Assembly: GCF_003234085.1 (NCBI RefSeq)
Contig: NZ_QKSD01000010.1
Location: 62,001 to 126,000 of the forward strand
Source: Curtobacterium sp. MCPF17_052
Lineage (GTDB): Bacteria > Actinomycetota > Actinomycetes > Actinomycetales > Microbacteriaceae
Length of the DNA stretch: 64,000 nt
Direction: 5' to 3'
The notes beneath the pieces were generated by a model. The model searched no databases, had not been told where the DNA came from, and saw only the letters and a program-made list of their open reading frames with translations. Positions 44,215 to 55,861 of this stretch are shown here, piece by piece. Position 1 is the stretch's first letter. The number at the start of each line of letters is the position of its first letter. The translations under genes were made by a program, and so were the position numbers.

Positions 44215-45855
44215 TTACTTGGTGACCTCGATGTCGTAGTACAGCGGGACGGAGTCCCAACCGAACTTGACGTTCTTCACGTTGTCGGCAGACCAGACAC
44301 CGGTGACGTTGGAGTACCAGAGCGGGATCTCGGGCAGGTCCTTGAGCAGCAGCTCCTGAGCCTGGTCGAAGGACTTGTTGCCCTCTTCGACGGACGAGGC
44401 CGAACGGCCCTTGGCGAGCAGCTCGTTGTACTCGGCCGAGTCGTAGCGCGAGTAGTTGTTCGACGAGCCTTCACCCATGGTCGGGCCGAGGAAGTTGTAC
44501 AGCGACGGGTAGTCGGCCTGCCAACCGGTGCGGCTTCCGCCCGTGAGCTTGTCGTCCGTCTGCAGCGCGAGCGCCTCGGCGAACGTCGGGAGGGCCTTGC
44601 CCTCGGCCTTGATGCCCAGCGTGCTGGAGATCGAGTTGGTCACGGCGGTGACCCAGGCCTCGTGTCCACCGTCAGCGTTGTACGCGATGGTGAGCGTGTC
44701 GTTGTACGGCGAGATGTCGTCGGCCTGCTTCCACAGCTTCTTGGCCTCGGACTTGTTGTACTTGAGGACGTCGGCGCCCTTGAGGTCGCCGGTCCAGCCG
44801 TCGATCACCGGGGAGGTGAAGTCCTTGGCCGGGGTGCGGGTGCCCTGGAAGATCTTGTCGGTGATCTGCTTGCGGTTGATCGACAGCGACACCGCCTCGC
44901 GACGGAGCTTGCCCTCTTCACCCTTCCAGTGGTCGAGGTAGTAGGGCAGGTAGATCGCCTGGAAGATCGCGGCGGCCTGGTTGACGTTCGAGTCGGGGAA
45001 GTCCGACTTGTAGGTCGCGAACGCGGCGTCCGGCACGGCGTCGAGGACGTCGAGGTTGCCGCCCTGGGCGTCGGAGTACGCGGTGTCCTGGGACGTGTAG
45101 AACGTGATCGTCAGACCACCGTTCTTCGGCTTGCGCTTGCCCTGGTAGTCCTTGTTCGTGACGAGCTTGATGTCCTGGTTGTGCGTCCAGGCGCTCTTGC
45201 CGTCGAGCTTGTACGGACCGTTGCCGATCGGGTTCTCGCCGAAGGCCTTGGTGTCGTCGTAGAAGACCGAGGGGAGCGGCACGAAGGCGTTGTAGCCGAG
45301 GGACAGCGGGAAGTCCGACTGCGCCGACTTCAGCGTCACCGTGAACTCGTCGTCGCTCTTGACCTTGAGGCCGGTGAGCTCGGAGTCCTTGTCGGCGTCG
45401 TAGCCCTCGATGTTCTCGAAGAAGTAGCTCGCGCCCTGCGCGTTCGACTTCTGGGCTGCCCAGTTCCACGCCTTCGTGAAGGACTCGGCGGTGATGGCCT
45501 CACCGTTGGTGAACTTCCACCCCGAGTTGATCGTGATGTCGAAGGTCTTCGAGTCGTCGGTCTCGACGCTCTTGGCCAGTTCCTTCACCGGCTTGCCGTC
45601 GGCGTCGTACGAGAACAGACCGTCGAACAGCGACGTGATGATCTTGCCGCCACCGGTCTCGGTGGTGTTCGAGGGGATGAGCGGGTTCTGCGGTTCGCTG
45701 CCGTTCGTGGTGACGATGCCGGTGGCGTTGGCCGAACCGGAGCCGGAGCCGGAGCCCGAGCCGCTTCCGCCACCGTTGCCGGAGCAGCCGGTCAGGGCAA
45801 TTGCTGTGGCCCCGAGCACGGCGAGGGCAGTGAGCCCAGCGCGCTTCTTGATCAA
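44215..45855 (-). CDS. second oligopeptide solute-binding lipoprotein, family 5
   Basis: 546 residues. The TTG at 45855 is chosen because AGGAGG stands 5-6 nt ahead of it (reverse strand) and the signal peptide begins at once (LIKKRAGLTALAVLGATAIA then LTGC); the ATG at 45872 would put the ribosome site inside the gene. A GSGSGSGSGS spacer follows the lipid Cys. SBP_bac_5 features: FTNGEAITAESFTKAWNWAA near 115, NPIGNGPYKLDGKS near 210, LRREAVSLSINRKQI near 300. Confidence 0.94.
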   Translation of the reverse strand: MIKKRAGLTALAVLGATAIALTGCSGNGGGSGSGSGSGSGSANATGIVTTNGSEPQNPLIPSNTTETGGGKIITSLFDGLFSYDADGKPVKELAKSVETDDSKTFDITINSGWKFTNGEAITAESFTKAWNWAAQKSNAQGASYFFENIEGYDADKDSELTGLKVKSDDEFTVTLKSAQSDFPLSLGYNAFVPLPSVFYDDTKAFGENPIGNGPYKLDGKSAWTHNQDIKLVTNKDYQGKRKPKNGGLTITFYTSQDTAYSDAQGGNLDVLDAVPDAAFATYKSDFPDSNVNQAAAIFQAIYLPYYLDHWKGEEGKLRREAVSLSINRKQITDKIFQGTRTPAKDFTSPVIDGWTGDLKGADVLKYNKSEAKKLWKQADDISPYNDTLTIAYNADGGHEAWVTAVTNSISSTLGIKAEGKALPTFAEALALQTDDKLTGGSRTGWQADYPSLYNFLGPTMGEGSSNNYSRYDSAEYNELLAKGRSASSVEEGNKSFDQAQELLLKDLPEIPLWYSNVTGVWSADNVKNVKFGWDSVPLYYDIEVTK

Positions 45856-45872
45856 GAGTTCCTCCTGGTGCA
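45850..45872 (-). promoter_or_regulatory. ribosome binding site that fixes a TTG start
   Basis: On the reverse strand the order is ATG-CACC-AGGAGG-AACTC-TTG. The perfect AGGAGG at normal spacing makes TTG 45855 the start of the binding protein, and the ATG ahead of it non-initiating. Confidence 0.8.
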
Positions 45873-45920
45873 TGGGACGCGCCGGGCACAGAGGTCCCTC
45901 CCGGCACGTTTGACTCCTGA

Positions 45921-45950
45921 ACTGTAGGCAGTGCAGAGAGAACCGACCAA
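45921..45950 (-). promoter_or_regulatory. probable promoter of the second opp operon
   Basis: Reverse strand: TTGGTC (45950-45945), 18-nt spacer, TACAGT (45926-45921). It gives a leader of about 60 nt before the TTG start. Confidence 0.55.
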
Positions 45951-45982
45951 ACCCTGCGCGCATCGGTTACACGCCTGAAACC

Positions 45983-46015
45983 AAGTTGCAGGATCGTTGC
46001 GGCACAATGCAACTT
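45983..46015. promoter_or_regulatory. inverted repeat upstream of the second opp promoter
   Basis: AAGTTGCA (45983-45990) and TGCAACTT (46008-46015), a perfect 8-bp inverted repeat with 17-nt spacing, about 33 bp upstream of the -35. Possible activator or repressor site. The rest of the 370-bp gap (45856-46225) holds no gene that I can see. Confidence 0.5.
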
Positions 46016-46156
46016 CCGCGCGTCTGAGCCGGAGTACCGCTCATCTGTTGCGTTTGCATCAACGTCCGTGCAGCGTGCAGGTGACGCCCGGGTGAACCAC
46101 AGGTGTCGTCCGCAACCGCTTGCATTCGGAGCGCTCCACCCCGCGTGATGCGCGCC

Positions 46157-46188
46157 GGAGGCCCGTGGCGATCCCGCCACGGGCCTCC
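46157..46188. terminator. gcvP terminator
   Basis: Perfect 14-bp stem (46157-46170 / 46175-46188) with 4-nt loop ATCC, about 40 nt past the gcvP stop; arm carries the GGAGGCCCG core. Confidence 0.88.
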
Positions 46189-46225
46189 CGTCCGTCCTGC
46201 CGCCCTGTCCGGGCTGGCTGTCGTC

Positions 46226-49161
<2,936 letters not shown>

Positions 49162-49165
<4 letters not shown>

Positions 49166-49539
49166 GCGATCGAGGCCCGGTACGTGTCGTGGTCCATGAG
49201 GTCCTCCGGGAAGGAGGTGCCGTCGACCTTGAGCTTGACGAGCCAGCCGGCGCCGAACGGGTCCTGGTTGACGGTGTCCGGGGTCGCGACGACGGCGTCG
49301 TTGACCTCGACGACCTCGCCCTCGATCGGGGCGAAGAGCTCTCCGACGCTCTTGGTCGACTCGATCTCACCGAGCTGCTCGCCCGCGGTCGTGGTGGTGC
49401 CCACGGCGGGGAGCTCGACGTAGACGACGTCACCGAGCTGTTCGGCCGCGTGGTCGGTGATGCCGACGGTGACGACGTCGCCCTCGACGAGGATCCACTC
49501 GTGGTCCTTGGTGTACTGCAGTGCGGTCTGGTCGGTCAT
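49162..49539 (-). CDS. gcvH: glycine cleavage system H protein
   Basis: 125-residue lipoyl carrier protein. The lipoylated lysine is in [14 protein letters not shown] near 64, flanked by the usual [19 protein letters not shown] start and [14 protein letters not shown] end. It lies 5 nt downstream of gcvT and overlaps gcvP. Confidence 0.97.
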
Positions 49540-49544
49540 GGGGA

Positions 49545-50669
49545 TCAGCCTCTCGAAGCGCGACGGTAGAAGGGGAGAGCGGTGACGGTTCCGGGGATGG
49601 CGGTACCGCGGACGTCGATGTGGAGGACCTGTCCCCCGTCGGCGCAGTCCGGGTCGACGAAGGCCATCGCGACCGGGTGGCCGAGCGTGGGTGAGAGGGC
49701 ACCGGAGGTGACGGTGCCGACGACGACTCCGTCGCGGAGCACGGCGTACCCGGCACGGGCAGCGCGGCGACCCGCCATCGTGATGCCGACGAGCACGCGG
49801 GCGTCCGGACCCGGCTGCACGCCGGCGTCCCCGACGAAGGAGCCCGAGGTCGCGACGACCCGGCCGAGCCCGGCCTGCGCCGGACGGACGGAGGTGTCGA
49901 GCTCGTGACCGTAGAGCGGCATGCCCGCTTCGAGACGGAGGGTGTCGCGAGCGGCGAGTCCGGCGGGCACCACCCCGCGCTCGGCACCCGCGTCGAGCAG
50001 GGCGTCCCAGAGCACCGGCGCGGTGTCGGTGTCGCTGTACAGCTCGAAGCCGTCCTCGCCGGTGTAGCCGGTGCGGGCGATGAGGACCTCGCTGCCGTCG
50101 AAGAGCGCGTGCAGCACCCGGTAGTAGCGGAGTTCGTCGAGGGGGGTCTCCGGCTGCAGGCGGTCGGCGACGACGAGGGCGTCGAGCGTCCCGGCGGCGG
50201 CCGGACCCTGGATCGCGACGAGGGCGGTCCGGTCGGAGTCGTCCGTGACCGAGACGTCGTGCCCGACAGCGCGTTCCCGCATGGCCTGCACGGCGACGTC
50301 CCGGTTGCCGGCGTTCGCCACGATGAGGAAGACGTCGTCACCGGTGCGGTACACGACGAGGTCGTCGAGGATCCCGCCGTCCGGGGTCAGGAGCAGCGAG
50401 TACTTGGCCCGACCGACCGGCATCGTGCCGAACGACCCGGCGAGCGCGGCGTCGAGGTACGGGACGGCGTCGGGCCCCTGCACGCCGATCTCGGCCATGT
50501 GCGAGAGGTCGAACACGCCGGCTGCCTGGCGCACCGCGTGGTGCTCGGCGAGGTCGGACGAGTAGCGGACCGGCATGCGGTGGCCGCCGAAGTCGGTGAA
50601 GGTGGCGCCGGCGGCGACGTGCGCGGCCTCGAGTGGCGACGAACGCAGCACGGACGATGGGTCTGACAT
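49545..50669 (-). CDS. gcvT: aminomethyltransferase, glycine cleavage T protein
   Basis: 374 residues; transfers the methylene of the aminomethyl-lipoyl group to tetrahydrofolate and releases ammonia. Typical segments: [20 protein letters not shown] near 55, [11 protein letters not shown] near 105 (Asp at the folate site), [12 protein letters not shown] near 205, and [19 protein letters not shown] [14 protein letters not shown] near 255. ATG 50669 has AGGAG 10 nt ahead; the longer frame to 50738 would run into the riboswitch. The tandem glycine riboswitch precedes it. Confidence 0.96.
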   Translation of the reverse strand: MSDPSSVLRSSPLEAAHVAAGATFTDFGGHRMPVRYSSDLAEHHAVRQAAGVFDLSHMAEIGVQGPDAVPYLDAALAGSFGTMPVGRAKYSLLLTPDGGILDDLVVYRTGDDVFLIVANAGNRDVAVQAMRERAVGHDVSVTDDSDRTALVAIQGPAAAGTLDALVVADRLQPETPLDELRYYRVLHALFDGSEVLIARTGYTGEDGFELYSDTDTAPVLWDALLDAGAERGVVPAGLAARDTLRLEAGMPLYGHELDTSVRPAQAGLGRVVATSGSFVGDAGVQPGPDARVLVGITMAGRRAARAGYAVLRDGVVVGTVTSGALSPTLGHPVAMAFVDPDCADGGQVLHIDVRGTAIPGTVTALPFYRRASRG

Positions 50670-50726
50670 GGACGGAGTTCTCCTGGCATCGGCAGGGCCC
50701 GACGACCGTCGTCGGGTGCGGAACTC

Positions 50727-50946
50727 CCCCTCTGTCATGGGCCTGAGAGTTTCACCGCGGCCCGTGAGGTCCGGCGGCTTTCACCGTGGGCGAGACGACG
50801 AGGCCGTGGGAGGTGCCCACGATCGCGTGTCTGCTTTTCAGAGTGGCCTGCCCGCTGCGGTGTTGGACCTGAGAGATTGGCGGGGAGCTTGCTCCTTCGG
50901 TGCCCTGGCCCGGATGCAGTGCGCTCCGGGTCGGGGGCTCTCCCGC
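50727..50946 (-). ncRNA. tandem glycine riboswitch upstream of gcvT
   Basis: On the reverse strand, aptamer 1 runs from GCGGGAGAG (near 50946) through CACCGAAGGAGCAAGCTCC and ends AATCTCTCAGGTCC; aptamer 2 follows with GGTGAAACTCTCAGGCCC and ends ATGACAGAGGGG near 50728. These are the hallmark pieces of the glycine riboswitch, two aptamers in a row. TATGCT (50988-50983) is the likely -10. Glycine should turn on the cleavage operon, as known for this class. Confidence 0.92.
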
Positions 50947-51070
50947 GGCGGGTGGTCGGCCGTCGTGTTCTGTTGTCCGGCGAGCATACCGAGCCCGCGT
51001 TACGGGCATGTGTCGCGGATGCGGACCGCGGCTCCTCCGGTGGCCCTTCGACATCACGTAGAGTGACGCC

Positions 51071-51445
51071 GTGGCAGGACAGCGATCGCGCCCCCGTGGG
51101 CAGCTCGAGCAGGCGGTGCTCGAGGCGCTCTGGACCGCCGACGCCGGGCTCACCGCACGGCAGGTCCTCGAGGTCTTCGACGAACCGCGGCCGGCCCTGA
51201 CGACGGTCCTCACCGTGCTCGACCGTCTCGGCCGCAAGGGGACGGTGGTCCGCGAGCAGCACGACGACGCCCCGCTCACCTTCCACGCCGCGCACTCGCG
51301 GGAGGACCACACCGCCTCCCTCATGACGAACGCGCTGGCCGCCTCCTCCGACCGCGAGGCAGCGCTCCTGCAGTTCACCGGCTCGCTCGCCTCCGGGGAC
51401 CTCGAGGTCCTCCGCCGTGCGATCGACTCCCGATCGCGTCCCTGA
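51071..51445 (+). CDS. BlaI/MecI/CopY family transcriptional repressor
   Basis: 124 residues; winged-helix N-terminus (GQLEQAVLEALWTADAGLTA, RQVLEVF, LTTVLTVLDRLGRKGTVVRE) and a helical dimerisation tail. GTG 51071 lies 6 nt after TAGAGT (51059-51064), leaderless. It is followed by an M56 peptidase, the BlaI-BlaR1 pairing seen in actinobacteria. The target gene is not clear; autoregulation is likely. Confidence 0.92.
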   Translation: MAGQRSRPRGQLEQAVLEALWTADAGLTARQVLEVFDEPRPALTTVLTVLDRLGRKGTVVREQHDDAPLTFHAAHSREDHTASLMTNALAASSDREAALLQFTGSLASGDLEVLRRAIDSRSRP

Positions 51446-51458
51446 CCGGTCCGCCCCC

Positions 51459-52196
51459 GTGGTCGTCACCGGCGCCTGCCTCGTCGTCCTCGCCCTCGCC
51501 GTCGTCGCGCTCGCCCCGCGCGTGCTGACACGGGCGGGATGGACCATCGACCGTCCGCTGACCGCCATCGCCGCCTGGCAGGCGTCCGTCGTCGTCGGGG
51601 TCGCCGGCTTCGTGGTCGGGACCGCCCTGGTCGTCCTGGCCGGGCGGCCGCTGACCGACCCCTTCGGCATCGGCGACTCCCCCAGCCACGGCCTGAACGT
51701 CGGCGTCGCCGTGCTCGCCGTCGTCGCGTTCGCCGTCGCCGTCCGCGTCCGACCCGGCCCCGAGCACGAGGCCGTCCGCGAGGCGATCCGTACCGGCGCA
51801 GCTCCCCACCGCGAGGTCGACGGAACCCTCGTCGCCGTCCTGCAGGCCGACACGGCCCTGGCCTGCGCGGTCCCCGGTCGTTCCGGCGGGGTCCTCGTCA
51901 GCACCGGGCTCACGGAACAGCTGCACACCGACGAGCTGGAGGCCGTGGTCGCCCACGAGCGCGCGCACCTGCGGCAGCACCACGCTGCCGTCGTCGGCTT
52001 CGCCGAGTCCGTCGAGCGCGCCGTCCCGTGGGTCCCGGGAGCCCGTGCGATGGCTCGGTCGACCCGGGTCCTCGTCGAGTTCGCCGCCGACGACGCAGCC
52101 GCACGCCGAGTGGGCCGCGACGCGCTGCGCCGGGCGGTCCTGGTGGCGGACGCGACGGGCGCGCTCGGGGCGGTCCGGGCCTCCAGACTGTCCTGA
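51459..52196 (+). CDS. M56 family (BlaR1-like) membrane metallopeptidase
   Basis: 245 residues. N-terminal helices (CLVVLALAVVALAPRVL, a second near 35, a third [18 protein letters not shown] near 80), then the zinc motif VVAHERAHLRQHH near 160 (HExxH). No extracellular sensor domain is present, so it is the short M56 form. GTG 51459 is 13 nt past the BlaI stop; GTG 51417 overlapping BlaI is possible but gives an extra polar leader. Confidence 0.88.
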   Translation: MVVTGACLVVLALAVVALAPRVLTRAGWTIDRPLTAIAAWQASVVVGVAGFVVGTALVVLAGRPLTDPFGIGDSPSHGLNVGVAVLAVVAFAVAVRVRPGPEHEAVREAIRTGAAPHREVDGTLVAVLQADTALACAVPGRSGGVLVSTGLTEQLHTDELEAVVAHERAHLRQHHAAVVGFAESVERAVPWVPGARAMARSTRVLVEFAADDAAARRVGRDALRRAVLVADATGALGAVRASRLS

Positions 52197-52276
52197 ACCG
52201 GCCGGGAGGCCCGTGCTGCGACCGGCTGTCGGCGCACGGGGCTAGCCTGGTCCGGTCCGCCACCGCGAGGGGAACC

Positions 52277-52759
52277 GTGCAGCCGCTCACCGAATCCGAC
52301 ATCCGATCGTCCTTCGTCAACGCTACGCCCGACGAACTCGCCCAGCTCCCGATCCCGGGGCTGCACGAGACGCTGTGGAACGAACGCGAGTTCCTCGGCT
52401 GGCGTGACCCGCAGGCCGCCCGTCGCGGCTACATGGTGTCCTGGATGGACGGCAAACCGGTCGGGATCGTCGTCCGGGCAGCCGGGGGCTCCCTGCGCGC
52501 GGGCATCGCCGCGATGTGCTCGTTCTGCCACTCCCCCCAGCCGGCGACGCAGGTGCGGCTCTTCTCCGCCGCCCGCGCCGGTGAGTCCGGGCGGAACGGC
52601 AACACCATCGGCACCTACCTCTGCGAGGACCTGGGCTGCCCGATGCTGATCCGCACGGCGCCGCCGCACCTGAACCCACCGGCGACGATCGCGATGCGCT
52701 CCGAGTCGTTGCTGCAGCGGTTGCACAACTTCACGGCCGACCTACTGACGACGGAGTGA
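52277..52759 (+). CDS. FBP-domain protein (EF-G-binding, FusB-like zinc finger)
   Basis: 160 residues. C-terminal treble-clef zinc site: MCSFCHSPQP near 80 and YLCEDLGCPMLI near 117 (four Cys). In firmicutes this domain binds EF-G (FusB type). The N-terminal helices of FusB are only loosely matched. GAGGGG stands 5 nt before GTG 52277; TAGCCT at 52243-52248 is the likely -10. It overlaps the next small gene as GTGA. Confidence 0.85.
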   Translation: MQPLTESDIRSSFVNATPDELAQLPIPGLHETLWNEREFLGWRDPQAARRGYMVSWMDGKPVGIVVRAAGGSLRAGIAAMCSFCHSPQPATQVRLFSAARAGESGRNGNTIGTYLCEDLGCPMLIRTAPPHLNPPATIAMRSESLLQRLHNFTADLLTTE

Positions 52760-53025
52760 ACCCGGACCGCTTCCGCACCGCGCGGTGGGCCGTCGTCGAG
52801 GAACTCGGGGACGGCCGCTGGCGTCTCACCGTCCGGGACGAAGCCGACGACGAGCTCGGGGCGTTCGGTCTGGGGGTCGAGGGGCCGTGGGATCCGGACG
52901 TCGAGCCGCACGTGGGCTTCGTGCTCACGCAGATCGGGCTCGCGCTCACCGGAGCACGGCCATGGCGTGCGGACGAGCTCGGCGACCAGCGGGCACCGGT
53001 GTTGCCGCTGGCACTCGTCGGCTGA
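52756..53025 (+). CDS. small protein of unknown function coupled to the FBP gene
   Basis: 89 residues, acidic, likely beta-rich then helical (RWRLTVRDEADDELGAFGLG; EPHVGFVLTQIGLALTGARP). No family recognised. The 4-nt start/stop overlap with the FBP-domain gene argues for real coding and co-translation. Confidence 0.65.
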   Translation: MNPDRFRTARWAVVEELGDGRWRLTVRDEADDELGAFGLGVEGPWDPDVEPHVGFVLTQIGLALTGARPWRADELGDQRAPVLPLALVG

Positions 53026-53043
53026 CACTCACCCGCTGACGGG

Positions 53044-53091
53044 TCGCGCTGACGACCGCGCTGACGGCCGCGCTGACGACCGCGCTGACCG
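53044..53091. repeat. four 12-bp tandem units
   Basis: CCGCGCTGACGA-type 12-mers at 53044, 53056, 53068 and 53080, with one or two differences each, between the convergent unknown gene and the LysR gene. Confidence 0.85.
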
Positions 53092-53105
53092 GACGGGCCC
53101 GCTCG

Positions 53106-53990
53106 TCAGTCCGCCGCGGCGAAGTTCCGGAGGACCTCGCGGTCGTCGTCCGACCGTGACGCCCAGACCAGCTCGCTGCGGTGTGCGCTGCCCTCGAGCG
53201 GCAGGAGCACCACGGTGTCCGGGGCCGCGAGCGCCGCACTCTCCGGCAGCACCGTCACCCCGAGCCCGACGCCGACCAGGTGCAGCACGGTCGCCCACGT
53301 CGTCGCCTCCTGCACGATGACCGGCCGTCGACCGCCGGAGGCCACGGGTGCGGTGTTCCGTTCGGTGGCGAGCGCGCCGGCCTCCGCGGGGAAGAACACG
53401 AACGGGTCGTCGAGCAGCTCCGGGCCGCGCACCGATGCGCGGCCGGCGAACCGGTGGTCCCGCGGCACGGCGGCGACGAAGGGCTCGCTGCGGAACCGGA
53501 CGAACCGCACCCCCTCGGCCGGGTCCGGGTCACGGACCACCGCCAGGTCGAGCTCCCCGCGCTGCACGGCCGCGACGAGCCGGGAGGAGAACCCCTCCGT
53601 CAGTTCCACGCGGACCAACGGGTAGCGCTGCCGGAACCGCTGCACCAACTCGATCGGGCCGAGCGGCAGCGCCGAGACGACGAACCCGACGTCGAGCCGC
53701 CCGGCGTCACCGCGCCCGGTCCGGATGGTCTCGTCGAGGTCCCGGCGGGTCTGGGCGAGCAGCGACCGGGCTCGTCCCTGCAGCACCCGACCGGCCGGGG
53801 TGAGCGCCACACTCCGGGAGGTCCGGGCGAACAGGTCGACACCGAGAGCGACCTCGATGCGCCGGATCAGCTGCGACAGGGCGGGTTGGGCGATGCCGAG
53901 CCCCGCCGCCGCCCGTCCGAAGTGCAACTCGTCGGCGAGCGCCAGGAACGCCCGCATCTGGCGGAGGTCGACCTCGGGAGCACGATCCAT
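53106..53990 (-). CDS. LysR family transcriptional regulator
   Basis: 294 residues. HTH at 6-65 (LRQMRAFLALADELHFGRAA, AQPALSQLIRRIEVALGVDL), then a periplasmic-binding-like effector domain (DVGFVVSALPLGPIELVQRF). ATG 53990 is 6 nt after TAGCCT (54002-53997, reverse strand), leaderless. It is divergent from a GNAT gene 68 bp away, its likely target. Effector unknown. Confidence 0.93.
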   Translation of the reverse strand: MDRAPEVDLRQMRAFLALADELHFGRAAAGLGIAQPALSQLIRRIEVALGVDLFARTSRSVALTPAGRVLQGRARSLLAQTRRDLDETIRTGRGDAGRLDVGFVVSALPLGPIELVQRFRQRYPLVRVELTEGFSSRLVAAVQRGELDLAVVRDPDPAEGVRFVRFRSEPFVAAVPRDHRFAGRASVRGPELLDDPFVFFPAEAGALATERNTAPVASGGRRPVIVQEATTWATVLHLVGVGLGVTVLPESAALAAPDTVVLLPLEGSAHRSELVWASRSDDDREVLRNFAAAD

Positions 53991-54058
53991 TCGCCGAGGC
54001 TATCGATCAGACCGAACGAGTATTGGACTTGACTCCATCGGTTCCGCAGGATGGACAC

Positions 54059-54565
54059 ATGCCCGACACCACCACCGAGATCGTCATCGACGACATGTCC
54101 TCCCCTGCCGACGCCGCCGCGTTCCAGTCGCTGAACGAGCGGTGGATCACGGCGTTCTTCACGCTGGAGGACGAGGACCGCCGGCTCCTCGGCGACCCCG
54201 TGCAGCACATCGTGGACGCCGGTGGCGTGGTCCTCGTCGCCCGCCTCGGGAGTGAGGTCGTCGGCTGCGTCGGACTCGCCCCGCACGGCGCTGGAGCCAC
54301 CCCGCACGACACGGACGAGTTCGAGCTCGTCAAGATGGCCGTCGACCCCGACCACCAGGGACACGGCACCGGCCGCCGTCTCATCCGCGCGGCGATCGAC
54401 CGGGCGCGTGACCTCGGCGCCCGCCGGGTGCTGCTCGAGACGAACAGCGCGCTCACGAGCGCGATCCACCTGTACGAGACGACCGGGTTCCGGCACCTCG
54501 GAGCTGACGAGCACCCGCCCAGCCCCTACGTCCGCGCCGACGTGGCGATGGCACTCGACCTCTGA
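54059..54565 (+). CDS. GNAT family N-acetyltransferase
   Basis: 168 residues. Acetyl-CoA motif VKMAVDPDHQGHGTGRRLIR near 100-119, then NSALTSAIHLYETTGFRHLG near 130. ATG 54059 has AGGA about 8 nt ahead. Divergent from the LysR gene; the gap contains TGGACTTGACTCCA, a possible LysR site. Confidence 0.92.
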   Translation: MPDTTTEIVIDDMSSPADAAAFQSLNERWITAFFTLEDEDRRLLGDPVQHIVDAGGVVLVARLGSEVVGCVGLAPHGAGATPHDTDEFELVKMAVDPDHQGHGTGRRLIRAAIDRARDLGARRVLLETNSALTSAIHLYETTGFRHLGADEHPPSPYVRADVAMALDL

Positions 54566-54574
54566 CCCGGGGCA

Positions 54575-54647
54575 GGCCGGGAGGCCCGGGACCGCACAGC
54601 CGGTCGGCGCGAGCCGGACCACGCAGCGGTTGACGGGCCTCCCGGCC
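54575..54647. terminator. GNAT gene terminator
   Basis: Perfect 14-bp arms GGCCGGGAGGCCCG (54575-54588) and its complement (54634-54647) with a 45-nt loop containing a smaller hairpin. Confidence 0.75.
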
Positions 54648-54668
54648 GGTCCGCGTACCGTCCGCCGC

Positions 54669-55568
54669 ATGCCCCGCGACCAGTACGAGTACAGCGACCC
54701 GACCACCCGGTACCCGAACACCAGCCCCGAGCCGCAGCAGCAGCCCGAACCGGGCCTGGAGTCGCGGATGGACCCGAAGCCGGACCACGGCGAGGACTCG
54801 TACCGCGGGACCGGACGACTCGCCGGGCGTCGTGCGCTGATCACCGGCGCGGACTCCGGCATCGGCGCAGCGGTCGCGATCGCGTACGCGCGAGAAGGTG
54901 CCGACATCGCCCTGGCGTACCTGCCGGACGAGGAAGAGGACGCGCAGCGGATCGTCGCCCTGATCGAGGCGGCCGGACGGAAGGCCCTCACCATCCCGGG
55001 CGACCTGACCGCGAAGAACTACCCTGCCGCCCTCGTCGAACGGGCCGTCGCCGAACTCGGCGGACTCGACGCGATCGTCACCTGCGCCGGCAAGCAGCAC
55101 TGGCGAGCCGAGGTCACCGACATCCGCGACGACCAGCTCGTCGACACCTTCACCGTCAACGTCCTGTCGCTCTTCCGGCTCGTCCAGGCAGCGCTGCCGC
55201 ACCTGGAGCCCGGGTCGACGATCATCACCACCGCCTCGATGGAGGCGTACCAGCCGGCTCCCGACCGGCTCGACTACGCCGCGTCGAAGGCCGCCGTCAA
55301 CAACTTCTCGAAGGGTCTCGCGCAGCAGCTCATCCCCCGGGGCATCCGCGTCAACGTCGTCGCTCCCGGGCCCACCTGGTCGGTGCTGCAGGTGTCCGCC
55401 GGGGTCGACCCGGAGACCCTGCCGGACTTCGGGTCGAGCGAGTCGCCGATGGGTCGCCCGGGGCAGCCCGCCGAGCTGGCACCGGCGTACGTGTTCCTGG
55501 CGTCGCACGAGTCGAGCTTCGTCGCCGGCGAGACCCTCAACGTGAACGGCGGCATGGTCACACCCTGA
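54669..55568 (+). CDS. short-chain dehydrogenase/reductase (stress-type, GS39-like)
   Basis: 299 residues. About 50 residues of polar leader (QYEYSDPTTRYPNT...EPQQQPEPGLESRMDPKPDH), then the Rossmann glycine motif ITGADSGIGAAVAIAYAREG near 60-80, and catalytic YAASK near 205. This leader is typical of the SDR group called general stress protein 39. ATG 54669 is 7 nt after TACCGT (54656-54661), leaderless. Substrate unknown. Confidence 0.92.
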   Translation: MPRDQYEYSDPTTRYPNTSPEPQQQPEPGLESRMDPKPDHGEDSYRGTGRLAGRRALITGADSGIGAAVAIAYAREGADIALAYLPDEEEDAQRIVALIEAAGRKALTIPGDLTAKNYPAALVERAVAELGGLDAIVTCAGKQHWRAEVTDIRDDQLVDTFTVNVLSLFRLVQAALPHLEPGSTIITTASMEAYQPAPDRLDYAASKAAVNNFSKGLAQQLIPRGIRVNVVAPGPTWSVLQVSAGVDPETLPDFGSSESPMGRPGQPAELAPAYVFLASHESSFVAGETLNVNGGMVTP

Positions 55569-55615
55569 CCGCTCGCCGCCGTGTCCTGAGGCGCTCTCGT
55601 TGCTACGCTCACGGC

Positions 55616-55822
55616 ATGGCGACGCACGAGGTCCAGGCCGTCCGCGAGCAGGGCATGTGGCAGGTGTTCATCGACGGGTTCCCCGTGACCGAGGTCCGCC
55701 GGTGGCCGTCGGTCGCCTTCGTGGCCCGGGAGTGGATCTCGCTCACCGACCAGATCCCGTCGCGTGAGGTGGACCTGCACGTGACGGTCATCGGTCGCAA
55801 CCACTTCGCGCCCGTCGCCTGA
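55616..55822 (+). CDS. lone HicB-like antitoxin-fold protein
   Basis: 68 residues. Pattern HEVQAVREQGMWQVFIDGFP then AFVAREWISLTDQIPSREVD, closely parallel to the N-terminal half of the antitoxin at 55862-56242 (HNVRAQRDGRYWLVWIDGEL, MARDWLANMHDRPAEAFRVQ). No C-terminal DNA-binding part. ATG 55616 is 6 nt after an extended TGC-TACGCT (55601-55609), leaderless. It converges on the toxin-antitoxin pair. A decoy or orphan antitoxin is inferred. Confidence 0.75.
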   Translation: MATHEVQAVREQGMWQVFIDGFPVTEVRRWPSVAFVAREWISLTDQIPSREVDLHVTVIGRNHFAPVA

Positions 55823-55861
55823 CGGGAGCGAGTCTGACCGGAGCGGGTCTGACCCGAGTGG

